From positions 1 to 5,936 of the forward strand of contig JBJEQG010000021.1 of the NCBI GenBank assembly GCA_051881635.1: a DNA stretch of 5,936 nucleotides. Reading direction: 5' to 3'. The stretch is from JBJEQG01 sp051881635 (GTDB lineage: Bacteria > Bacillota > Clostridia > Oscillospirales > Acutalibacteraceae). The position numbers and the translations under genes are program-made. Of the stretch, positions 1 to 5,837 are shown piece after piece. The notes beneath the pieces were generated by a model. The model was not told the DNA's origin. It made no database searches and worked only from the letters and a program-made list of their open reading frames with translations. Each line of letters opens with the position of its first letter. Within the stretch, counting starts at the first letter, position 1.

Positions 1-44
1 AAAATGTCATGGCTTTGTTAAATCAATCCGATTAACGGTAAAAA

Positions 45-87
45 ATAACGGCTCTTTTCCGAATAAAGTTTGGGAGAGAGCCGTTAT
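45..87 (-). terminator. Intrinsic terminator of the rsmF-like gene
   Basis: An 11-bp perfect inverted repeat (45-55 with 77-87, ATAACGGCTCT/AGAGCCGTTAT) continues inward with wobble pairs to a 9-nt loop at 62-70. Read on the minus strand, the right arm is followed at once by a run of T (complement of 40-45), the classic rho-independent pattern. It lies about 75 nt past the methyltransferase stop codon with no gene between, so it most likely ends that transcript. Confidence 0.85.
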
Positions 88-162
88 AAACATATTTTGG
101 GAAATCAACAATACGATTTTCAAAGAACCTTTTGTTTATGGTTTAAGGGAAAATCCTACGAT

Positions 163-1506
163 TTAAAGTTTTACTACCCTCAAACCTTTGGGATATTTAT
201 TTTTAAGGCGGTTATTGACGCATTTACCGAAACCGACAATTATATTTTCAACCGCAACCGCTGTATAACCGTCTGCCGTATCACAGTCGATTTCTTCACC
301 ATGCAGGAAACGGCTCAAACGCTCATCTGTTAAGGATAAATTACAAACACGGCGTAAGTTTTCGGGTTTAGACTGCATGAACAATGCATGGACAGGCTCT
401 ATGCGGTTTTTCTTTAATTCACCGAGCTGAACGCCCGCCCGCAATACGCCCAACTTTGAAATATCGGGCAGAATATCGGGCAAAATATAAATATTATCGT
501 TGTGAACTTCCAACCGTCCCTGTGGCGGAACAACAAACACATCGGACAAAAGCTCTTGGGCTTGCCGTAAAACGGTTTTATCCTTTGGCGGTATATATTT
601 ATATTCGGGAACAATCGGCGTATCGTTTGAAATCCGCCGCATACGCACCATAAAATGCCCTTCGCCGCCCTCTAACGGCGATATGCGTACACCGCCCTCA
701 ATGCCCGTTGCCCTTCCAAACGCACAATGCATATCTTCAATTTTGAAATCATGATTTTCCGAAAGAAACCGTTTAATCACTCCCTCGTTTTCTTCAACGG
801 AAAATGTACAGGTTGAATACACCAAAACACCGCCGCCCCGTACACATTGGGCGGCTGAATTTAATATGGAAAGCTGACGAACCGCACACGCATGAACCGA
901 CTCGGCACTCCATTCCGCAATACTTTCGGGGTGTTTTCGGAACATTCCCTCGCCCGAACATGGTGCGTCAACCAACACACGGTCAAAATAACCGCTTAAT
1001 CTTTCGGCAAAAACTTCGGGATAAGCAGATGATACCACACATTGAGCTGCTCCCATGCGTTCCAGATTGGAAAGCAAAATGCGGCTGCGGCTTTTGATTG
1101 CCTCGTTTGACCACAATAAACCCGTATTGCCCAGACATGACGCAATCTGTGCAGATTTTCCGCCAGGTGCGGCACACAAATCCAATATTTTTTCATGCGG
1201 CTGCGGGTCTAAAAGCGTAACCGCCGCTGAGGCTGACGGCTCTTGTATATAAAACGCTCCCGCATGGTGCAAAGCCAAATTGCCGACACCCTGTTCCGCC
1301 GTATCGAAAATACGCCCGTCACGATAAAACGGTGACGGATTAACCGAGAACGGCAATCGTTTTTCCAACTCCTCAGGCGTTGCTTTCAAGCGGTTGACGC
1401 TGAGTGAGCGGCGGTATGGTTCTTCATAGGAGGAAATAAGCCGCTCATAGTCCGCACCGAAAAGCACCTTCATTTCATTCTTAAAATCCAATGGCAATTC
1501 AATCAT
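163..1506 (-). CDS. rsmF: RsmF/NOP2/Sun-family rRNA cytosine-C5 methyltransferase
   Basis: This 447-aa protein is a SAM-dependent RNA m5C methyltransferase, predicted to modify a cytosine in ribosomal RNA in the cytoplasm. The SAM-binding motif I (DLCAAPGGK) is at residues 109-117. Motif IV (DAPCSGEGMFRK) is at 180-191 with Cys183, and motif VI (YSTCTFS) at 230-236 carries the likely nucleophile Cys233. This two-cysteine arrangement defines the NOP2/Sun/RsmB-RsmF class. From about 290 to the end is the RsmF-type RNA-binding extension, ending in a typical K-YPKGLR tail. The length fits Firmicutes RsmF-like proteins. The ATG at 1506 is preceded by AGGAAAGGAA (1517-1526). It is probably its own transcription unit, because a strong hairpin separates it from cdd; no clear promoter was found. 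A 12-bp tandem duplication gives ILPDILPD at 341-348. The exact rRNA target (16S C1407-like or other) cannot be read from sequence. Confidence 0.92.
   Translation of the reverse strand: MIELPLDFKNEMKVLFGADYERLISSYEEPYRRSLSVNRLKATPEELEKRLPFSVNPSPFYRDGRIFDTAEQGVGNLALHHAGAFYIQEPSASAAVTLLDPQPHEKILDLCAAPGGKSAQIASCLGNTGLLWSNEAIKSRSRILLSNLERMGAAQCVVSSAYPEVFAERLSGYFDRVLVDAPCSGEGMFRKHPESIAEWSAESVHACAVRQLSILNSAAQCVRGGGVLVYSTCTFSVEENEGVIKRFLSENHDFKIEDMHCAFGRATGIEGGVRISPLEGGEGHFMVRMRRISNDTPIVPEYKYIPPKDKTVLRQAQELLSDVFVVPPQGRLEVHNDNIYILPDILPDISKLGVLRAGVQLGELKKNRIEPVHALFMQSKPENLRRVCNLSLTDERLSRFLHGEEIDCDTADGYTAVAVENIIVGFGKCVNNRLKNKYPKGLRVVKL
461..484. repeat. 12-bp in-frame tandem duplication inside the rsmF-like gene
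   Basis: Two 12-bp units (461-472 and 473-484) differ at one base and encode ILPD twice (residues 341-348) in the C-terminal RNA-binding part. The period is a multiple of three, so the frame is kept. It is a small local expansion and probably neutral. Confidence 0.6.
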
Positions 1507-1527
1507 TTTTTTAAATTCCTTTCCTCT

Positions 1528-1557
1528 GAATAATCTTTCCCCACTCTGTCCATAATA
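1528..1557 (+). promoter_or_regulatory. Sigma-G-like forespore promoter of the Asn/Gln-rich gene
   Basis: GAATA at 1528-1532, an 18-nt spacer (1533-1550) and CATAATA at 1551-1557 fit the Bacillus subtilis sigma-G consensus as I recall it (GHATR, N18, CATWHTA) at every position. The predicted transcript start, near 1563, leaves a leader of about 19 nt that just includes the ribosome binding site of the ORF at 1582. The -35 element lies right next to the ribosome binding site of the divergent rsmF-like gene. The match is by eye only, and sigma-F/E/K overlap cannot be excluded. Confidence 0.65.
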
Positions 1558-1581
1558 TAAGCACGGAAAGAGGTGAAGACG

Positions 1582-1749
1582 ATGTCAAACAACAGAAACT
1601 TCCAAAACAACCAACAGAACAATAACCAAAACAACCAGAACAACCAAAATCAGCAGAACAACAATCAGAACAACCAGCAAAACAATCAGCAGAACAGAAA
1701 CAACAACAACTTCCAAAATCAACGAAACAACAATAACTTTGACGACTAA
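1582..1749 (+). CDS. Small Asn/Gln-rich protein, candidate forespore/spore protein
   Basis: This 55-codon ORF encodes 30 Asn, 15 Gln, 3 Arg, 3 Phe, 2 Asp, 1 Ser and the initiator Met: 82% Asn+Gln with no hydrophobic core, signal peptide or membrane segment. It begins MSNNRNFQNN and ends in Phe-Asp-Asp. The start is well supported by AGAGGTGA (1569-1576), 5 nt from the ATG. A sigma-G-like promoter lies upstream and a strong terminator downstream (1804-1849), making a complete monocistronic unit. Synonymous codons are mixed (24 AAC/6 AAT, 8 CAG/7 CAA), which argues for protein-level selection rather than a simple triplet expansion. The Q/N-rich, disordered composition recalls gamma-type small acid-soluble spore proteins, which act as forespore amino-acid stores, but there is no sequence motif that proves this. 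I do not recognise a named family. The opposite strand also has an open frame (1511-1780), judged to be its shadow. Confidence 0.75.
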   Translation: MSNNRNFQNNQQNNNQNNQNNQNQQNNNQNNQQNNQQNRNNNNFQNQRNNNNFDD

Positions 1750-1803
1750 AAAAATCGCTTAAAGGCTCTGAATTTGTCAATATAAAAGGAAATTAAATCT
1801 ACA

Positions 1804-1849
1804 AAACAAGCCGCTTATTTTTCTCCGATGAAAAACAGGCGGCTTGTTT
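1804..1849. terminator. Bidirectional terminator between the Asn/Gln-rich gene and cdd
   Basis: An 11-bp perfect stem (1804-1814 with 1839-1849, AAACAAGCCGC/GCGGCTTGTTT) continues inward through a further 8 pairs with one mismatch to a 6-nt loop at 1824-1829. On the plus strand it runs into TTTATTTTTG, a good U-tract for the small Asn/Gln-rich gene. On the minus strand it begins 8 nt after the cdd stop and is followed by TTTTGTAGATTT, a weaker U-tract. It therefore probably serves both convergent units. Confidence 0.82.
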
Positions 1850-1857
1850 ATTTTTGT

Positions 1858-2277
1858 TCAGACTTCGGTTTCAAGTTCAAAGGCATACGGCAATAATTCC
1901 GCTAAGGTATAGGTTTTTATATCGTTTTCGTTCTGTACGAAAATTTTAAAATCCGCCGTACAAAATTCCGTCATAAACTGACGGCACATACCACATGGCA
2001 GGCATGGTTTATTGTTATTACCCCCGACAAGTGCCAATGCGACAAAATGCCGTTCACCCTCCGATATGGCTTTGGCTATGGCGGTTCTTTCCGCACACAA
2101 ACCTACAGGATATGAGGAATTTTCAATATTACACCCCGTATAAACCTTGCCGCTTTCGGACAGCAAGGCACTTCCTACCTTAAAGCGTGAATACGGTGCA
2201 TAGGCTTTTTGTTGAGCTTGTCTTGCCTGTTCCATAAGGTTTTGAATGGTTTGGTAAGTTAATTCTCTATTTTCCAT
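1858..2277 (-). CDS. cdd: Cytidine deaminase
   Basis: This 139-aa homotetrameric-type, zinc-dependent cytidine deaminase converts cytidine and deoxycytidine to uridine and deoxyuridine in pyrimidine salvage. The catalytic zinc site is complete: Cys61 and the proton-shuttling Glu63 in CAERTA, and Cys95 and Cys98 in PCGMCRQ. The nucleoside-binding NIEN motif is at 50-53, and the N-terminal [10 protein letters not shown] stretch (26-35) is typical. The length matches the short bacterial (B. subtilis-like) class. The ATG at 2277 lies inside the end of cysS (19-nt overlap), with a weak AGGG about 6 nt upstream, so translation is probably coupled to cysS. It is the last gene of its unit, followed by a hairpin. 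Pairing with cysS has no obvious metabolic logic. Confidence 0.96.
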   Translation of the reverse strand: MENRELTYQTIQNLMEQARQAQQKAYAPYSRFKVGSALLSESGKVYTGCNIENSSYPVGLCAERTAIAKAISEGERHFVALALVGGNNNKPCLPCGMCRQFMTEFCTADFKIFVQNENDIKTYTLAELLPYAFELETEV

Positions 2278-3671
2278 TGTGTTCCCTGTGGTGTATCAAT
2301 CAAAGTTATGCCCCGTGCTTTAAGGTCATCACGGATTTTATCCGCTGTTGCCCAGTCACGGTTTTTCTTTGCCTCCGCACGCTGTGCAATCAATTCCTCA
2401 ATTTCCGCACTCAAAGCGTCATCAACTGTATTTGTCGGTTCAGCGGCAACTTTTGCCTTTGTCAAATCCAACGACAAAACTTCATCAAACTTTTCAATCA
2501 ACCAGCGTTTTGTTGCCCCGTTCAAGTCGGACTTCAAAACATCATAAACCGCTGTAACGCCCAAAGCCGTATTTAAATCATTACCGACCTTTTCAACAAA
2601 ATCTTTCACGAATGGTTCAGCGGCGGTTTTGTCAACCTCGCCATCATTCGGAATGGCGGCAATTCGAGCCGTCAGTTTGTTATAGGTTTGTGCGGCATTA
2701 TCCAAATTTTCGTATGAGAAAGTCAACGGTTTGCGGTAATGCGACTGCAAGCAGAACAAACGGTACGCCAACGGATTATATCCCTTGCTTTCCAACAGTG
2801 ACACCGTCAAAAAGTCGCCTTTTGATTTACTCATCTTTCCACGACTGTCATTCAAATGGAGGACATGAAACCAATGACCGCACCACTTATGCCCAAGATA
2901 GGCTTCACTCTGTGCGATTTCGTTGGTATGGTGCGGAAAAGCGTTATCAATACCGCCGCAGTGCAAATCCAAATATTCACCCAAATGCTTGATACTGATT
3001 GCGGAACATTCGATATGCCAACCGGGATAACCTTTGCCCCACGGACTGTCCCATTTTAACTCCTGGTCCTCAAACTTTGATTTTGTGAACCACAAAACAA
3101 AGTCCGTTTTGTTGCGTTTGTTTTCGTCCTCCTCAACGGTATCACGCACACCAACCGCCAAATCTTCCTCGTTATGGTTACCGAAAACATAATAGTCTTT
3201 CAGCTTTGAGGTGTCAAAGTAGATATTTCCACCCGCCTGATAGGCATATCCCTTTTCCAAAAGGACGGAAACCATTTCGATAAAATCATCAATGCAAGAT
3301 GTTGCCGGCACAACCACATCAGGCGTTTTGATGTTCAGTTTCTTGCAGTCCTCAAAGAAAGCGTCCGTATAGAATTTTGCAATCTCCATAACGCTCTTAT
3401 GCTCACGCTTTGCCCCCGCAAGCATTTTATCCTCGCCCGTATCGGCATCACTTGAAAGATGTCCTACATCGGTAATATTCATAACTCTTGTCACATCATA
3501 GCCACTGAAACGCAAAAACTTTTCCAAAGCGTCCTCCATGATGTAGGTTCTCAGATTACCGATATGGGCAAAGTGGTAAACCGTCGGACCGCAAGTGTAC
3601 ATACGGATTTTGTTCGCCTCATAGGGTTTCAACTCCTGTTTGTTGTGAGTCAGTGTGTTGTAAAGCAACAT
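2259..3671 (-). CDS. cysS: Cysteinyl-tRNA synthetase
   Basis: This 470-aa class I aminoacyl-tRNA synthetase activates cysteine with ATP and charges tRNA-Cys. The HIGH-type signature is HIGN at 36-39 and the KMSKS loop is at 279-283. The zinc that discriminates cysteine is predicted to be held by Cys27 (in TCGPT), Cys222 (IECSA), His247 and Glu251 (PHHTNE), all present. The C-terminal part (about 345-470) matches the DALR-type helical bundle and short tail of bacterial CysRS. Length is normal (about 460). The ATG at 3669-3671 has AGGA about 9 nt upstream. In Firmicutes cysS usually follows cysE, and does so here except that a tnpB element now separates them. No T-box leader core is visible upstream, so expression probably depends on read-through from cysE or on a promoter within the element. 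Confidence 0.97.
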   Translation of the reverse strand: MLLYNTLTHNKQELKPYEANKIRMYTCGPTVYHFAHIGNLRTYIMEDALEKFLRFSGYDVTRVMNITDVGHLSSDADTGEDKMLAGAKREHKSVMEIAKFYTDAFFEDCKKLNIKTPDVVVPATSCIDDFIEMVSVLLEKGYAYQAGGNIYFDTSKLKDYYVFGNHNEEDLAVGVRDTVEEDENKRNKTDFVLWFTKSKFEDQELKWDSPWGKGYPGWHIECSAISIKHLGEYLDLHCGGIDNAFPHHTNEIAQSEAYLGHKWCGHWFHVLHLNDSRGKMSKSKGDFLTVSLLESKGYNPLAYRLFCLQSHYRKPLTFSYENLDNAAQTYNKLTARIAAIPNDGEVDKTAAEPFVKDFVEKVGNDLNTALGVTAVYDVLKSDLNGATKRWLIEKFDEVLSLDLTKAKVAAEPTNTVDDALSAEIEELIAQRAEAKKNRDWATADKIRDDLKARGITLIDTPQGTQWKIEN

Positions 3672-3694
3672 AACAAAAATTCCTGCTACTCAAA

Positions 3695-3716
3695 ATATGG
3701 ACAAATATATCCATAT
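3695..3716. repeat. 7-bp inverted repeat in the cysS leader
   Basis: ATATGGA (3695-3701) and TCCATAT (3710-3716) form a perfect inverted repeat around an 8-nt AT-rich loop, 24 nt before the cysS start. It could be a native regulatory palindrome or hairpin of the cysE-cysS junction, or part of the end of the neighbouring mobile element. On the plus strand it contains GGACAAATATAT, close to GGTCAAATATAT on the minus strand at the other end of the element. It is too AT-rich to be a terminator. Confidence 0.45.
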
Positions 3717-3722
3717 CGAGAA

Positions 3723-3866
3723 TTGAAAGTCCTCACGGATTTTTTCTTACTGTTTCATCGTGTATGCTTTGGAAAATACAGAATATTTTCTACTCACAAG
3801 TTCGTGTACACTCCACAGTCGTAAATTCCCGATTAAGCCATCGGTACATATCTATATTTGCTTATT
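3723..3866 (-). ncRNA. Probable TnpB omega-RNA (reRNA) scaffold at the right end
   Basis: The 144 nt between the tnpB stop and the inferred right end encode no protein and contain small hairpins: CCGAT/ATCGG at 3829-3833 and 3840-3844, a TGTAT/ATACA pair in the middle, and TCC/GGA immediately before the TCAA end. TnpB proteins are known to bind an RNA transcribed from the end of their own gene through the right end, with the adjacent flank as guide. Here the guide would be the minus-strand bases from 3722 down to about 3703, inside the cysS leader. The 5' end of the RNA may reach into tnpB. This is position-based inference, not a covariance-model match. Confidence 0.5.
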
Positions 3867-5042
3867 TTATGCAATAGTATAGATTTGACAATCTCTTAAA
3901 TTGAGGCTTGCGTTGTAATCCCTGTCTTCTATATAACCACATTTGCCACAATGGTAAATTCTGTCTGATAATTTTAAATCAGATTGAATATTACCGCAAT
4001 TATGACAGGTTTTGCTTGACGGATAAAATCTGTCTGCAAGTCTTAATTCAATTCCCAAAGCCTTGCATTTTATTTGAAGTTTAGTCCTTATTTCATAAAA
4101 TTTTTGTTGTGCTATGGCTTTGGCAAGATGTCTGTTCTTCATCATACCGCTTACATTCAAATCTTCAACAGTAATCCATAATGGCTTGGTTTTTACCATT
4201 TCGGATATTACTTTATTGATATAATCTGTTCGTATGCAAGCAAGTTTATGATAAAGTTTTTGTACTTTCAGCTTTTGTTTTCGGATATTTTGTCGGGTAG
4301 CTTCTCCTTTCGTATTTTTATTTTGTCTTTTATATCTTTCGTATTTCCTCGAAAGACTGCGTTGTTCCCGTTTAAGCCTCTTTTCAAGTTTTCTTATACG
4401 AGAATTCTTATTGATATTCTTATAGATTTTGCCGTTTGAGCAAACAGCAAGTTCTTTTATGCCTAAATCAATGCCCAAACCTGACAAGTTTAAATCAGGT
4501 CTTGTCTTTTCAGGCATATCTACAACAACAGAAACATAATATCTTCCCGCTTTCATGGATACAGTACCGCTTTTAATGATATAGCCCTGTTTGGTTGTTG
4601 GTATATAACCTTTTTCTTTAAGCCGTACCCAACCAAGAGTAGGAATTTTAATCCGGTGGCGTTCACAACAAATTATGGTTTTTGAATCTGTTTTTACAAA
4701 ATACATTTTTACATCTGATTTGAACTTTTTCTTAAATTTAGGAAAGTGTGATTTTCCTTTAAAAAACCTTTTAAAAGCCTTTTCAGCGTTCATAATGCTT
4801 TGCTTAACAGATTTACTGCTGACATCTTTTATCCACCCGTATTCTTGATTATCAGGGATAAACTCATTATTCAGCCATTTTGAAAATTCCATACCTGATA
4901 CAAAACGATTTTCAGTACCATATATTTCTTTGTTGTGTGCAAGATAAAAATTATAAACAAATCTGCATACCCCAATAGTACGATTGATTATCTGCTTTTG
5001 CTCAGATGTCGGATTTATTTCTGTCTTGTAGCTCGTCAGCAA
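3867..5042 (-). CDS. tnpB: TnpB RNA-guided nuclease (OrfB of IS200/IS605)
   Basis: This is a TnpB, the transposon-encoded ancestor-type relative of Cas12, predicted to cut DNA guided by an RNA from the element's right end. From the TTG at 5042 it is 391 aa: an N-terminal SYKTEINPTSEQ helix-turn-helix region (4-15), a basic beta-rich domain, a Lys/Arg-rich helical stretch (about 214-272) and a split RuvC domain. Catalytic residues are Asp192 (GIDLGI), Glu293 (VEDLN) and Asp375 (DRDYNAS). The zinc finger is Cys346-x2-Cys349 and Cys365-x2-Cys368. All are intact, so it is not a nuclease-dead regulator type. The frame is open to a TTG at 5084 and an ATG at 5078, but neither has a ribosome binding site, whereas AGGAGG (5052-5057) sits 9 nt before the TTG at 5042, where family N-termini normally begin. 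Codon use is AT-rich compared with neighbouring genes, which suggests transfer. Confidence 0.93.
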   Translation of the reverse strand: MLTSYKTEINPTSEQKQIINRTIGVCRFVYNFYLAHNKEIYGTENRFVSGMEFSKWLNNEFIPDNQEYGWIKDVSSKSVKQSIMNAEKAFKRFFKGKSHFPKFKKKFKSDVKMYFVKTDSKTIICCERHRIKIPTLGWVRLKEKGYIPTTKQGYIIKSGTVSMKAGRYYVSVVVDMPEKTRPDLNLSGLGIDLGIKELAVCSNGKIYKNINKNSRIRKLEKRLKREQRSLSRKYERYKRQNKNTKGEATRQNIRKQKLKVQKLYHKLACIRTDYINKVISEMVKTKPLWITVEDLNVSGMMKNRHLAKAIAQQKFYEIRTKLQIKCKALGIELRLADRFYPSSKTCHNCGNIQSDLKLSDRIYHCGKCGYIEDRDYNASLNLRDCQIYTIA

Positions 5043-5051
5043 TGTCTTTAT

Positions 5052-5057
5052 CCTCCT
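5052..5057 (-). promoter_or_regulatory. Ribosome binding site that decides the tnpB start
   Basis: A perfect minus-strand AGGAGG lies 9 nt upstream of TTG 5042. In the longer reading it would be two rare AGG arginine codons (residues 10-11), which is less likely. It favours the shorter 391-aa protein. Confidence 0.65.
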
Positions 5058-5068
5058 GTATTTTTTAT

Positions 5069-5097
5069 ATTTTGACATATTCAAACATATTCGTCAA
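5069..5097 (-). promoter_or_regulatory. Weak candidate sigma-A promoter of tnpB
   Basis: TTGACG (5092-5097) is one mismatch from the -35 consensus. It is followed by a 17-nt spacer and CAAAAT (5069-5074, four of six to TATAAT). A start near 5062 would put the AGGAGG and TTG 5042 in the leader and leave the upstream starts outside the transcript. The -10 is poor, so this is tentative; read-through from cysE would also transcribe tnpB. Confidence 0.3.
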
Positions 5098-5107
5098 TAT
5101 ATTTGAC
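5093..5107 (-). repeat. Left-end subterminal hairpin of the tnpB element
   Basis: GTCAA-ATATA-TTGAC is a perfect 5-bp stem with a 5-nt loop between the cysE stop and tnpB. IS200/IS605 ends carry subterminal hairpins recognised as single strands by TnpA, and this is the only such candidate on the left side. Confidence 0.45.
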
Positions 5108-5128
5108 CACTTAACAGCACCTCCTAAA

Positions 5129-5773
5129 TTATATCTTCTTTATATCTTTCAAACGGTCAAGCTCTTTTTGCATTTCATCAATATGCGTTTCAAGCTTATC
5201 AATCATTTGTGCGACGGGGTCGGAATAATGAATTTGGTCTAAACTTTCGGGTTTAATGCCGTTCACACGAACAACCTTTGCCGGAACACCGACAGCGGTT
5301 GCGTTTGCGGGAACTTCATTGAGAACAACCGCACCTGCCGCAATACGGGCATTATCGCCGACTTTAAACGGTCCTAAAACTTTCGCACCCGAACCGACAA
5401 GAACATTGTTTCCCAAAGTCGGGTGACGCTTGCCTTTGTCCTTGCCCGTACCGCCGAGCGTTACATTCTGATAAATCGTACAGTAATCACCGATTTCCGT
5501 TGTTTCACCGATAACAACTCCCATGCCATGGTCAATAAACAGACCTTTGCCGATTGTTGCACCGGGGTGAATTTCGATTCCCGTTTTGTGTCTTGCCCTT
5601 TGGGAAATCCAACGGGCGATAAACTTCATATTGTGACGGAAAAACCAATTCGCTTTACGATAGGAACGCACCGCTTTAAATCCCGAATACAGGAAATAAA
5701 CCTCCGCACGACTTCTTGCGGCAGGGTCACGCTCCATAATCGAATCAATTTCCGCTTTCAGATTGTCAAACAT
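5129..5773 (-). CDS. cysE: Serine O-acetyltransferase
   Basis: This 214-aa cytoplasmic enzyme transfers acetyl from acetyl-CoA to L-serine, giving O-acetylserine, the first step of cysteine synthesis. An N-terminal helical part (1-60) with DPAARS precedes a left-handed beta-helix of hexapeptide repeats (about 65-170). It includes EIHPGATIG (67-75), the catalytic-His loop DHGMGVVIGET (81-91, His82) and the CoA-site loop GGTGKDKGKRHP (107-118). A charged helical tail (about 186-214) ends in isoleucine; a C-terminal Ile is what E. coli CysE inserts into CysK, but here that is only suggestive. The length and alignment resemble B. subtilis CysE. The frame extends to a TTG at 5779, but GGTGA 6 nt before ATG 5773 makes that ATG the better start. 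Downstream lay cysS before the tnpB element inserted. A short upstream ORF overlaps the start. Confidence 0.95.
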   Translation of the reverse strand: MFDNLKAEIDSIMERDPAARSRAEVYFLYSGFKAVRSYRKANWFFRHNMKFIARWISQRARHKTGIEIHPGATIGKGLFIDHGMGVVIGETTEIGDYCTIYQNVTLGGTGKDKGKRHPTLGNNVLVGSGAKVLGPFKVGDNARIAAGAVVLNEVPANATAVGVPAKVVRVNGIKPESLDQIHYSDPVAQMIDKLETHIDEMQKELDRLKDIKKI

Positions 5774-5819
5774 TTGCAATCACCATTTTCATAAGAATCT
5801 GACAAATACTTTTATTCAT
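5766..5819 (-). CDS. Possible 17-aa upstream ORF overlapping the cysE start
   Basis: The reading frame MNKSICQILMKMVIANV starts at ATG 5819, with GGGGGA about 6 nt upstream, and stops at TGA 5766-5768. That stop lies inside the cysE start region, as ATGTTTGA, an 8-nt overlap typical of translational coupling. It has one Cys codon (residue 6). It could be a leader peptide tuning cysE, or chance; such short frames are common by chance. Confidence 0.25.
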   Translation of the reverse strand: MNKSICQILMKMVIANV

Positions 5820-5837
5820 ATCATTCCCCCAAAAGAT

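Larger units (their letters stand above)
3723..5124 (-). mobile_element. Solo-tnpB element of the IS200/IS605 superfamily (IS1341-like)
   Basis: The element contains tnpB alone. No Y1 tyrosine or serine recombinase tnpA lies in the window, so it would depend on a transposase supplied in trans. It sits between cysE and cysS in the same orientation and is visibly more AT-rich than both. The right end is placed at 3723 because the minus-strand sequence there is a small hairpin (TCC-GTGA-GGA) followed by CTTTCAA; a TCAA right-cleavage motif is known for IS608. The left end is uncertain: it may follow TTTAG just after the cysE stop (element start 5123-5124) or GTTAA (start 5110). A left subterminal hairpin GTCAA-ATATA-TTGAC is at 5093-5107. 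The 1.3-1.4 kb size fits the group. Boundaries are inferred, since no empty site was available. Confidence 0.6.

Noticed and set aside
70..333. 87-codon plus-strand ORF at the left edge
   Set aside because: It starts inside the terminator hairpin and mostly lies antisense to the well-supported methyltransferase, with no recognisable domain.
1552..1588. Minus-strand TTGACA (1583-1588) with TATTAT/TATATT (1552-1559) as an rsmF promoter
   Set aside because: The spacer would be 23-25 nt, too long for sigma-A. The TTGACA also overlaps the start codons of the small ORF and may be chance.
1511..1780. 89-codon minus-strand ORF encoding a Cys/Ser/Phe-rich protein
   Set aside because: It is the exact antisense of the Asn/Gln-rich ORF: the reversed AAC/CAA-type codons give Cys, Phe and Ser codons. 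It has no convincing ribosome binding site, whereas the plus-strand frame has one plus promoter and terminator.
1750..1780. Minus-strand TTGACA at 1775-1780 as a -35 for the rsmF-like gene
   Set aside because: No acceptable -10 occurs 16-19 nt downstream (CGATTT or ATTTTT only).
3672..3866. T-box riboswitch expected upstream of Firmicutes cysS
   Set aside because: No T-box core (GGGTGG-ACCGCG type) or antiterminator/terminator pair is visible on the minus strand here, nor in 5774-5936 upstream of cysE.
3867..5042. tnpB as a nuclease-dead TldR-type regulator
   Set aside because: The RuvC Asp, Glu and Asp residues and the four zinc cysteines are all present.
5081..5110. Nine-codon GTG-start ORF after AGGAGGTG between cysE and tnpB
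   Set aside because: It is very short, has no recognisable product and lies in the AT-rich left-end hairpin region. The AGGAGGTG may be a relic of the cysE-cysS junction or part of the element's end.
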